Shown piece by piece: positions 32,324-39,086 of a stretch of 39,086 bases of DNA (its first letter is position 1; each line of letters begins with the position of its first letter). The notes below the pieces were generated by a model. It was not told the DNA's origin, made no database searches, and worked only from the letters and a program-made list of their open reading frames with translations. The stretch lies in assembly GCA_039819545.1 (NCBI GenBank), contig JBCBRS010000027.1:1-39086 (forward strand), read 5' to 3'. Position numbers and translations under genes: made by a program. The DNA comes from CALLPQ01 sp039819545. GTDB lineage: Bacteria; Pseudomonadota; Alphaproteobacteria; Caulobacterales; Parvularculaceae.

Positions 32324-33622
32324 GCGCAACACAGCGCGCAAGCCCCCTTGCGGTGCCCGGGAGAGGCTCACGCTGCCGCCATGGCCGCGGGCAATATCGC
32401 GCACCATGGCAAGGCCGAGCCCAACGCCGCCCTCATTCTGGTTGCGGGCTTCGTCAAGCCGCGTGAACGGTTTGAAAACCTCTTCATACTGATCAGGCGG
32501 AATGCCAGGACCGTCATCATCAATGATGATCTCCAGATGTCCTTCCACCGCCTTGAGCGAAAGCCACACATGCCCCGCATGGCGCGCACCATTATTGATC
32601 AGATTTTCCACCGCCCGTTTGACCGCTGCGGGGCGAATATCCGCCGTCATTTCCTTTACCGGGCCCAATTCCACCGCGCGGCCGGCCCGGTGCATCTGTT
32701 CGGCAATCTGGCGCAAAAAGGGACCCATGGCGACGTTCTCGGTTTCTTCCTCAATCGACTGATTGCGTACAAAGGCAAGATATTCGTCAAGCATGCGCTC
32801 CATCTCGTCCACATCCTTGCGGGTCTCTGCGACGTCCTTGCTGTCCGGCAGCATGGCGAGCGACAGTTTCAACCGCGTGAGGGGCGTGCGAAGATCATGT
32901 GAAACCCCCGCGAGCATATCCGTACGCTGACCAATATGGCGTTTGATCCGTTCACGCATGGCCATAAAGGCATAGCCGGCGCGGCGCACCTCCGTCGCGC
33001 CCGTGGGACGATAGTCCGGCACATCGCGGCCACGCCCGAAGGCTTCGGCCGCATGGGCAAGACGCAGGATGGACCGCACCTGATTGCGTAAAAATACAAT
33101 GGCAATCCAGCCGATCAGGATCGTCACGCCGATCATCCATAAAACGAAGATTGGGCCCGTGGTCGCAAACACCCGTTCGCGCAAGGGCAGGAAAACGAGA
33201 TAGCCATCATTCACTGCAACCCGCACCTCTACATAGGCGGGCCAGCTGGAGGTATTAAACCAGTAGGGGTTGATCAGCCGGGCCGACAACTCCCGGTCAA
33301 AGGTCGAGTTATAGACATTAAAGACCGACAGCTTGTCTTTTTGCGGCAAGGCCTTTTGCGGTTCAAACCGCATGGCAATCGCAAGGTCTGCGTTCGCGCG
33401 ATCAAAGACAATTTCCTGCTGTGCTCTGGTTTGCGCGTCCTGAAACTCCCGGGTCAGAAGCGCGATCTGTCCGGCCACATTGGCAGACAGATTTGCGGTC
33501 ACAAGCTCCCAATGGCGTTCAAAAAAGAAATAAGTCACGAAAGACTGGATCAAAAAGATCGGTAAAATGACGATCAGCACTGTGCGCGCATAGAGGCTCT
33601 TCGGCATGTATCGGCGCAGCAT
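32312..33622 (-). CDS. EnvZ-like sensor histidine kinase
   Basis: A 436-aa kinase. Membrane segments at about 13-32 and 155-177 flank a periplasmic sensor of about 120 residues. A HAMP linker follows, then HisKA with phosphorylated H242 (GVSHDLRTPLTRL). HATPase motifs are NLINNGARHA (N box), DDDGPGIPP (G1) and GVGLGLAM (G2). The N-terminus (MPKSLYARTVLIVIL) matches the EnvZ-like group of Alphaproteobacteria. It lies 6 bp downstream of its response regulator. The signal is unknown. Confidence 0.95.
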   Translation of the reverse strand: MLRRYMPKSLYARTVLIVILPIFLIQSFVTYFFFERHWELVTANLSANVAGQIALLTREFQDAQTRAQQEIVFDRANADLAIAMRFEPQKALPQKDKLSVFNVYNSTFDRELSARLINPYWFNTSSWPAYVEVRVAVNDGYLVFLPLRERVFATTGPIFVLWMIGVTILIGWIAIVFLRNQVRSILRLAHAAEAFGRGRDVPDYRPTGATEVRRAGYAFMAMRERIKRHIGQRTDMLAGVSHDLRTPLTRLKLSLAMLPDSKDVAETRKDVDEMERMLDEYLAFVRNQSIEEETENVAMGPFLRQIAEQMHRAGRAVELGPVKEMTADIRPAAVKRAVENLINNGARHAGHVWLSLKAVEGHLEIIIDDDGPGIPPDQYEEVFKPFTRLDEARNQNEGGVGLGLAMVRDIARGHGGSVSLSRAPQGGLRAVLRLPV

Positions 33623-33628
33623 CGGTGA

Positions 33629-34381
33629 TCAATCCGTGATGAGCGCATAGCCGATGCCGCGCACCGTTTGCAGGTAAATCGGCGTACGCGGATCATCCTC
33701 GATCTTTTTGCGCAAGCGTGTGACCTGCACATCGATTGAGCGTTCCAGGGTGGTCTGGGTCTGTTCGGCAAGGGTCGTGCGCGAGATGACTTCACCCGGT
33801 TTCCGGCACAGCGCCCGCAAGAGCGCCAGTTCGCTGGCCGTGAGTTTTACGAGATCACCGGCCCGGCGCAGTTCACCGCGGTCGCCTTCAAAACTACAGC
33901 GCCCGAAGGTGATGACTTTTTGCTTTTCGCGCGTGGGCTGCACCCGGCGCAACAGCGCATGAATGCGCAGCAATAACTCGCGCGGTTCAAACGGTTTGGG
34001 CAAATAATCATCGGCACCGCGCTCCAGCCCCTCAATCCTCTCCTCGGGCAAACCACGCGCCGTGAGCAGTAGGATTGGTACGTTAGAGGCCGCGCGCACT
34101 TTCTCGGTGAGATCAAAACCGGATTCGCCCGGCATCATCACGTCGAGCACCAACAAATCGAAATCCACAGCCCCTAGCAGACGCCGGGCCTCGCGGGCAT
34201 CGGCGGCAAGGCTGGTGCGCAGCCCATTGTCGGTCAGATAGCGATGAAGAAGATCACGAATACGGTCATCATCATCAACGACCAGCAGATGCGGCGCATT
34301 CTCATCCAGCGTCCCGGTGTTGCGGGCAACTTGAGATGACGCCCCGCCATTTGCAGGACTGGATGAGCCGGACGCGCTCAT
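33629..34381 (-). CDS. OmpR-family response regulator
   Basis: A 250-aa regulator. A 30-residue Ser/Asn-rich N-terminal tail precedes the receiver (LLVVDDDDRIRDLL, phosphoacceptor in LLVLDVMMPGESG) and the winged-helix DNA-binding domain (KLTASELALLRALC, DVQVTRLRKKIEDDPRTP). ATG 34381 follows GAGGAG at a spacing of 7. The start overlaps the pgsA stop by four bases (ATGA), so translation is coupled to pgsA. With the following kinase it forms an OmpR/EnvZ-like pair. Confidence 0.95.
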   Translation of the reverse strand: MSASGSSSPANGGASSQVARNTGTLDENAPHLLVVDDDDRIRDLLHRYLTDNGLRTSLAADAREARRLLGAVDFDLLVLDVMMPGESGFDLTEKVRAASNVPILLLTARGLPEERIEGLERGADDYLPKPFEPRELLLRIHALLRRVQPTREKQKVITFGRCSFEGDRGELRRAGDLVKLTASELALLRALCRKPGEVISRTTLAEQTQTTLERSIDVQVTRLRKKIEDDPRTPIYLQTVRGIGYALITD

Positions 34382-34959
34382 GGCATGCTCCTCAAGGTCT
34401 TGACTGCACCCCAAGTGTAGCCTGCGCCGGTATAAATTGTAAGGATCACCGCCAGTGCGAAAAGCGCGATGGCGGGCGACGAAAATCGGCTAGACTCTCT
34501 TGTGATCAGATCAGCCATCCCGCCCGGCATGGCGGCGAGGAGGGCGGCGATCGCGATACTCTGAACAGCCGTTTTTGCCTTCGCAAGCTGTGTAACGGGG
34601 AGTGTCACGCCGCGCGGGGCTAGGGCTTCGCGCAAGCCCGCAACCAGCACCTCGCGTACGATGATGATTGCCGCGCCAAGGCTTGCAAGCCCGGTGAGCA
34701 CCCCCGCCTCAATCAGCAGGATCAGCGCAGCAGCCGTCAATGCTTTGTCGGCAATGGGATCAAGCGCTGCGCCAAGCGCAGAGGTCTGATGAAAACGCCG
34801 CGCCACCCAGCCATCAAGAAAATCGGTAAGTGCAGCAGCCACGAACACCAAAAACGCACTCGTCATAGCCCACGGTGAGAAGGCTCCCGGCGGCACAAAA
34901 AAACACGCCGTAAACGGAATGATCAGCAAAAATCGAAAATAGGTGAGCTGCATTGCCAT
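34378..34959 (-). CDS. pgsA: CDP-diacylglycerol-glycerol-3-phosphate 3-phosphatidyltransferase
   Basis: A 193-aa integral membrane CDP-alcohol phosphotransferase that commits CDP-diacylglycerol to phosphatidylglycerol. The family motif is complete: D46, D49, G50, A53, R54, G63, D67 and D71 (from ATG 34959). Four or more hydrophobic helices follow. Starts at ATG 34959 or 34953 have poor ribosome sites. The frame extends to TTG 35034, which would add 25 atypical residues. It is first in a pgsA-regulator-kinase operon. Confidence 0.93.
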   Translation of the reverse strand: MAMQLTYFRFLLIIPFTACFFVPPGAFSPWAMTSAFLVFVAAALTDFLDGWVARRFHQTSALGAALDPIADKALTAAALILLIEAGVLTGLASLGAAIIIVREVLVAGLREALAPRGVTLPVTQLAKAKTAVQSIAIAALLAAMPGGMADLITRESSRFSSPAIALFALAVILTIYTGAGYTWGAVKTLRSMP

Positions 34960-35072
34960 TCCACAAAAGGTAAGGCGATGCGCGACGCGGGGAAAGAGGC
35001 GGAATGACTGGGGCGGGGTGAGGGGCTCAGACAACCGGAGCGTGCGCAGGGCTTGGGAATAAGTCTCACAAC

Positions 35073-35621
35073 CTAGGACGAAGTCTCTTTGTCCCCGAGC
35101 CCTTCCACATACTTGCTGGCGAAATAGACCAGCGGCGGGCCCGGTTCGCTATGAAAATCGACAACTTCGGCGATCAGGATGACATGGTCGCCGGCGGGAT
35201 GGCGATCAACGATGCGGCAGTCAAACCAAGCGAGACAGTCTTCCAACAGGGGTGCACCCGTGGGGCCGTCGCGCATGGGGGGCGGTGTTGACCCGGGCGC
35301 GGGATAGCCCGCAAACCGGTCGGAAAGGGCGCGTTGATCCGCCCGCAGAACACAAATGCCATAGCTGTCGGCGGCCATGAAATGATCATAGGTCCGCGCC
35401 TTGGTTTCAAGGCACCACAGTACAAGCGGTGGTTCCAACGAGACCGACGTGAAAGAATTCACCGTGATTGCCACGGATGCGCCATCGCGCGTGCGGCACG
35501 TGGCGACGGTAATGCCGGTGGCAAATCGGCTAAAGGCATTCTTCAGCGGGCGGTGGATATCCACCGCGCTATCCCGCGTCGTCTCCACTGGCGTTTCGTC
35601 TGTTTCGTTATCCTGCTTCAT
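35073..35621 (-). CDS. Flavin reductase-like FMN-binding protein
   Basis: A 182-aa split-barrel flavoprotein. The core FATGITVATCRTRDG, VNSFTSVSLEPPLVLWCL and YGICVLRADQ is typical of flavin reductases serving two-component monooxygenases. A 20-residue acidic N-terminus precedes it. It probably reduces FMN or FAD with NAD(P)H. No monooxygenase is nearby, so the partner is unknown. It lies about 110 bp upstream of pgsA on the same strand. Confidence 0.9.
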   Translation of the reverse strand: MKQDNETDETPVETTRDSAVDIHRPLKNAFSRFATGITVATCRTRDGASVAITVNSFTSVSLEPPLVLWCLETKARTYDHFMAADSYGICVLRADQRALSDRFAGYPAPGSTPPPMRDGPTGAPLLEDCLAWFDCRIVDRHPAGDHVILIAEVVDFHSEPGPPLVYFASKYVEGLGDKETSS

Positions 35622-35707
35622 CGCTGGCGCGATTCCTTATCCCTATGCCGGGCCTAGCCGGCAAAATAGCCTTGTCGGTTAGCGGTCTTGGGGGCAAAAG
35701 TAAATGC

Positions 35708-35738
35708 GGCGGCGTTCATCTACCGCAGGTGCGCCGCC
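35708..35738. repeat. GC-rich inverted repeat upstream of the SLC13 permease
   Basis: GGCGGCG (35708-35714) and CGCCGCC (35732-35738) are complementary, with a 17-base loop. A shorter hairpin, TGCCGG/CCGGCA, lies at 35646-35663. Both are in the 168-bp divergent intergenic region between the flavin reductase and the permease. The role is unknown; leader structure or operator are possible. Confidence 0.4.
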
Positions 35739-35789
35739 ATGGGCGTCAACCCCTAGCAACGGTCTGAAAATCAAGGCAATTTAGCGCCT

Positions 35790-37661
35790 ATGATTGAGTT
35801 GATAACAGCGTCCCCGTGGCAAATGTGGGCCACCATGGCGATCATCCTTGTGACGATCGTGCTTTATACAACGGAGCGCCTGTCGCTGGAGATTGTCTCG
35901 GCGACGGTCCTGATCGCGCTGTTGCTGTTGTTTCATTTTGCGCCGCTGTCGCCCGATGCCCAGACCAAGGGCCCGCTCGATATGGCAACGCTTCTTGCCG
36001 GATTTGCGAGCCCGGCACTGTTTGCCATTCTCGGTCTACTGATTATCGGACAAGGGATGTTTCAGTCGGGCGCGTTAGAGCACCCAACCGAATATCTGCT
36101 GCGCTGGCACGAACAACGCCCACGCCTGATGACCACCGTGATCTTTTTCATCGTCATGGTGGTAAGCGCCTTTTTGAACAATACACCCGTGGTGGTGATG
36201 TTCATCCCGATTGTGGCGGCCATCGCCAATGAACGCAAAATTCCCGCGTCCCGGCTGATGATGCCGCTTTCGTTCCTGTCGATTTTTGGAGGGATGACAA
36301 CCATCATCGGCTCGTCAACCAACATGCTGGCGGCTGAATCCTACCGCGCCACTACCGGCGGCGAGATTGGTTTTTTCGAATTGACCCCCATCGGCGTCAT
36401 TCTTGCCACGGCTGGCATTGTCTATCTGATGTTTGCCGGGCGCTATCTGATGCCCGACCGGGTTAATAAAGACCGTCCCGAGGAAACCCCCAGTGACGGC
36501 AAGCATTTCATTGCCCAGATTGAAATCACACAAGGCCATCCTCTGATCGGAAAGGGGGCCGTTTCAGGCCTGTTCCCCGATCTGCCCGATGTGACGGTCC
36601 GCATGATCCAGCGGCGCGATAAGGCAATCCTGCCGCCCTATGATGATTTTACCTTTCAGACCCATGACGTCATCATTGTGGCGGCAACCCGCGCGACCCT
36701 CACCAGTCTTTTGAAGGCAAAACCGGAAATCCTTGAAGGCCTCATGGCCGATGTGTCGTTTGAGATCGAGGGCGCGCCGGCCCAGCGCTCCACCCAACTG
36801 ACCATGGTGGAGGCGATAGTGGCCCCCGGCTCGCGCATGATCGGGCGCTCCATCGCGCAGATCGGCTTTCACTATCAGACCAACTGCGTGATCCTTGGCA
36901 TCGAACGGCGCAGTCGAATGATTCGTGCTCGTATGAACACGATCCGGCTGGAGGCGGGCGATGTGTTGCTGATCGTGGGCGATATCCGCGATGTGCGGGC
37001 GCTGCGCGCGGACCGGGATATCCTGCTCCTCGAAACCTCCATGAAGGACCTGCCGGATCCGTCCAATGCGCGCATCGCCAGTCTGATCTTTGCCGGGGTT
37101 GTGATCGCCACGGCCAGCGGTCTTGTACCTATTTCGATCTCGGCTATTGCGGGCGCAGCGGCGATGGTGGCCAGCGGTTGCCTCAATGTGCGCCAGGCGG
37201 CGCGGGCCATCGACCGGCGGATCTATCTGCTCATTGGTGCGGCGCTTGCCATGGGGATCGCGCTGGAGCGCACAGGCGGCGCCATGCTGATCGGGGAGGG
37301 GTTGGCGAGCGCGGCTAGCGGTCTTGGCCCTGTATTCCTGATCTCGGCGTTTTTTATCGTGTGCGCTTGTGTAACGAACGTGCTTTCCAACAATGCCACG
37401 GCGGTCCTGTTCATGCCTATCGCCGTGAGTGCAGCCAACTCCATTAATATCGACCCCCATGTGCTGGCGCTGACCGTGATCTTCGGGGCCAACTGCTCTT
37501 TTGCTACACCCGTTGCTTACCAGACGAACCTTCTCGTCATGACGCCGGGCCACTATAAATTTGCGGATTTTCTGCGGGTGGGCGGCCCCCTAATTATTGT
37601 GATCTGGCTTGTCTACACCCTTGTTGCGCCACTCTATTTTCGGGCTATCGGGGCGCTCTAG
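35790..37661 (+). CDS. SLC13-family permease with two central TrkA-C (RCK_C) domains
   Basis: A 623-aa inner-membrane transporter. Two homologous membrane halves (about 1-215 and 415-623) carry the repeated signatures SAFLNNTPVVVMFIPI with GSSTNML, and TNVLSNNATAVLFMPI with SFATPVAYQTNLL. Between them are two RCK_C-like domains (about 225-300 and 320-400, with IGRSIAQIGFHYQTNCVILG). This is the SLC13/DASS architecture, sodium-coupled uptake of dicarboxylates or sulfate; the ion cannot be predicted. ATG 35790 has only a weak, distant AAGG. Confidence 0.93.
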   Translation: MIELITASPWQMWATMAIILVTIVLYTTERLSLEIVSATVLIALLLLFHFAPLSPDAQTKGPLDMATLLAGFASPALFAILGLLIIGQGMFQSGALEHPTEYLLRWHEQRPRLMTTVIFFIVMVVSAFLNNTPVVVMFIPIVAAIANERKIPASRLMMPLSFLSIFGGMTTIIGSSTNMLAAESYRATTGGEIGFFELTPIGVILATAGIVYLMFAGRYLMPDRVNKDRPEETPSDGKHFIAQIEITQGHPLIGKGAVSGLFPDLPDVTVRMIQRRDKAILPPYDDFTFQTHDVIIVAATRATLTSLLKAKPEILEGLMADVSFEIEGAPAQRSTQLTMVEAIVAPGSRMIGRSIAQIGFHYQTNCVILGIERRSRMIRARMNTIRLEAGDVLLIVGDIRDVRALRADRDILLLETSMKDLPDPSNARIASLIFAGVVIATASGLVPISISAIAGAAAMVASGCLNVRQAARAIDRRIYLLIGAALAMGIALERTGGAMLIGEGLASAASGLGPVFLISAFFIVCACVTNVLSNNATAVLFMPIAVSAANSINIDPHVLALTVIFGANCSFATPVAYQTNLLVMTPGHYKFADFLRVGGPLIIVIWLVYTLVAPLYFRAIGAL

Positions 37662-37755
37662 CCTCGGGGAAAAATAGGGCCCTGGCAGGTCTTGTCATTA
37701 TGTCAAAGAACCGTCATGAAACGCCGCACAGGCGGTATGGATCACGAGGGCTCTG

Positions 37756-38700
37756 ATGAAATTGATCGCGGGCAATTCCAATCGAACGTTGAGTGAAGAT
37801 ATCGGGGCACGCCTCGACACCAACCTGTGCAAAGCCGATATCCGGACGTTCAAAGACGGCGAAGTCTTTGTGGAAATCGAAGAGAATGTGCGCGGTGAGG
37901 ATGTGTTTGTCATCCAGTCAACCTCCAATCCCGCCAATGACAATCTAATGGAGTTGCTGATCACCATAGATGCCCTGACCCGGGCATCGGCAAGCCGGGT
38001 GACCGCTGTGATCCCGTATTTCGGATATGCGCGTCAGGATCGAAAGGCCGGGCCGCGCACGCCGATCTCCGCCAAACTGGTGGCCAATCTAATTACCACA
38101 GCGGGCGCCGACCGGGTCCTGACGGTTGATCTACATGCGGGCCAAATTCAGGGCTTTTTTGATATCCCTACGGATAATCTGTTTGCGGTCAAAGTCTTTG
38201 AGGAACGTATTCGCGAGCTCTATAATGGCGAGCTTGGAAACCTGATGATCGTCTCACCCGATGTGGGCGGTGTGGTCCGTGCGCGGGCGCTTGCCAAACG
38301 GCTCGATGAAAGCCCGCTTGCGATTGTCGATAAACGCCGGGAAAAAGCCGGTGTTTCCGAGGTGATGAACATCATCGGTCAGGTGCGAGGCAAACATTGC
38401 ATCATGTTTGACGATATTGTTGATAGCGGCGGCACACTTTGCAATGCAGCCGCCGAATTGATGGAGCAAGGCGCGCGAAGCGTCTCAGCGTTTGTGACCC
38501 ATGGCGTCCTGTCCGGTAGGGCCGTTGAGCTTATCACGTCGGCTGATCAATTGACCCGGCTGGTGACAACGGATTCCATCGGCATGACGCCCGACGTCGC
38601 GGCCTGCGAAAAAATCGAGCGGGCCTCCATTGACCAATTGCTGGCCGAAGCCATCCGCCGCATTGCCAATGAGGAATCGGTTTCCAGCTTGTTCGATTGA
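37756..38700 (+). CDS. prs: Ribose-phosphate pyrophosphokinase (PRPP synthetase)
   Basis: A 314-aa enzyme that forms PRPP from ribose-5-phosphate and ATP, feeding nucleotide, histidine and tryptophan synthesis. It starts MKLIAGNSNRTLSEDI. The catalytic flexible-loop region IPYFGYARQDRK, the divalent-cation site DLHAGQIQGFFDIP and the PRPP-binding MFDDIVDSGGTL are all intact. ATG 37756 follows GAGGG at a spacing of 6. Length is standard. It ends 12 bases before the right repeat array. Confidence 0.98.
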   Translation: MKLIAGNSNRTLSEDIGARLDTNLCKADIRTFKDGEVFVEIEENVRGEDVFVIQSTSNPANDNLMELLITIDALTRASASRVTAVIPYFGYARQDRKAGPRTPISAKLVANLITTAGADRVLTVDLHAGQIQGFFDIPTDNLFAVKVFEERIRELYNGELGNLMIVSPDVGGVVRARALAKRLDESPLAIVDKRREKAGVSEVMNIIGQVRGKHCIMFDDIVDSGGTLCNAAAELMEQGARSVSAFVTHGVLSGRAVELITSADQLTRLVTTDSIGMTPDVAACEKIERASIDQLLAEAIRRIANEESVSSLFD

Positions 38701-38712
38701 GGCTTGTAAGGC

Positions 38713-39013
38713 CGTATTCCCGGGCAAGCGCAGCGCGGCCCCGGGATCTGGCTCTATTGACTCCGTACCATAATCAAGAGACCCCGGCTCGAAGGCCGGG
38801 GATACGGCGTAAATATCGAAATCGAACCCGTATTCCCGGGCAAGCGCAGCGTCGACCCGGGATCTGTCTCAATTTACTCCGTACCATAATTAAGAGGCCC
38901 CGGCTCAAAGGCCGGGGATACGGCGTAAATATCGAAATCGAACCCGTATTCCCGGGCAAGCGTAGCGCCGACCCGGGATCTGTTGAGGCATTCCGCGTAC
39001 CCAAACTGAGAGG
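38713..39013 (+). repeat. Tandem array of ~116-bp two-hairpin repeat units (right)
   Basis: Units start at 38713, 38829 and 38945 (116-bp period); the third is cut by the terminal sequence. Each contains CCCGGG-bounded hairpin A (arms ATTCCCGGG and ACCCGGGAT-like) and hairpin B (CCCCGGC...GCCGGGG). The two full units are nearly identical to each other but clearly diverged from the left array, which has the opposite orientation. prs stops at 38700, so the array occupies its downstream region. Read-through ORFs in it are artefacts. Confidence 0.9.
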
Positions 39014-39082
39014 CCCCTGTATTGTCTGCCTATGCTAATTTAGGTGCGGGAAGGAGGCCGTGAGACCCCTGACGCGGTTGAC
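39014..39082. repeat. Terminal inverted sequence, right copy (69 bp)
   Basis: This is the exact reverse complement of bases 1-69, immediately after the right array. Four further bases (39083-39086, GTCG) finish the window. No transposase, resolvase or target-site duplication is associated with it. See the left copy at 1-69. Confidence 0.9.
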
Positions 39083-39086
39083 GTCG

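Noticed and set aside
38697..39038. ORFs reading through the repeat arrays (for example 38697-39038 and 45-389)
   Set aside because: The frames stay open because the GC-rich units lack stops; peptides such as FPGKRSADPG recur in many Alphaproteobacteria as repeat artefacts.
1..39086. Composite transposon bounded by inverted repeats
   Set aside because: The ends are inverted repeats, but no transposase, integrase or cargo-type genes lie inside; the content is core metabolism, so contig breaks at dispersed repeats are simpler.

Overview
The window reads as a chromosomal contig of a moderately GC-rich, flagellated alphaproteobacterium. Supporting markers are the cell-cycle regulator CtrA, the CtrA-proteolysis adaptor RcdA (DUF1465 family), a small DUF1192 protein, a cysteine-less ribosomal protein L31, the YbjN-ProC pair and the thrC/M16-peptidase pair. 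A dimorphic lineage such as Caulobacterales or Parvularculales is plausible, but genus cannot be fixed from this sequence. Most of the window is ordinary, densely packed core genome. No prophage, CRISPR array, rRNA or tRNA was found.

Layout. 1-428: inverted-strand array of about 116-bp two-hairpin repeats. 513-3337 (-): serine hydrolase lipoprotein and phosphohexomutase. 3556-7912: Met-rich secreted protein, small acidic protein, fumC, a RusA-like resolvase and a Cys-rich secreted protein. 7909-12306: quinone oxidoreductase, second serine hydrolase, DUF1192, DUF429, rcdA and rpmE. 12618-17550: paraoxonase-like lactonase, thrC, M16 peptidase and a glycerophosphodiesterase. 17551-18434: AT-rich patch with an IS30 transposase relic and a small membrane protein. 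18435-23771: ctrA (-) divergent from fliI-fliJ-tlyA-RlmD-like methyltransferase (+). 23988-26399 (-): unrecognised protein and RecD/Dda-like helicase. 26669-29137: YqiJ-like/flotillin pair. 29403-32323: ybjN, proC, a CarF/PEDS1-type plasmalogen desaturase and a methyltransferase. 32312-35621 (-): pgsA-OmpR-EnvZ operon and a flavin reductase. 35790-38700: SLC13 permease and prs. 38713-39013: the same repeat family in the opposite orientation.

Functional links. CtrA (transcription) and RcdA (CtrA degradation) occur in one window beside flagellar export genes that CtrA typically controls. Envelope functions recur: PgsA coupled to an OmpR/EnvZ-type system, a flotillin scaffold, a predicted plasmalogen-forming desaturase and a glycerophosphodiesterase.

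The first 69 bases are identical to the reverse complement of 39014-39082, next to the two inverted repeat arrays. The simplest explanation is that the contig stops inside a dispersed repeat family. I see no strong evidence for a wholly new multi-gene system. The best leads are the paraoxonase homologue lacking the His-His dyad, the CarF/PEDS1 desaturase, the two unrecognised proteins (6746-7912 and 23988-25178), the pgsA-TCS coupling and the repeat family itself.
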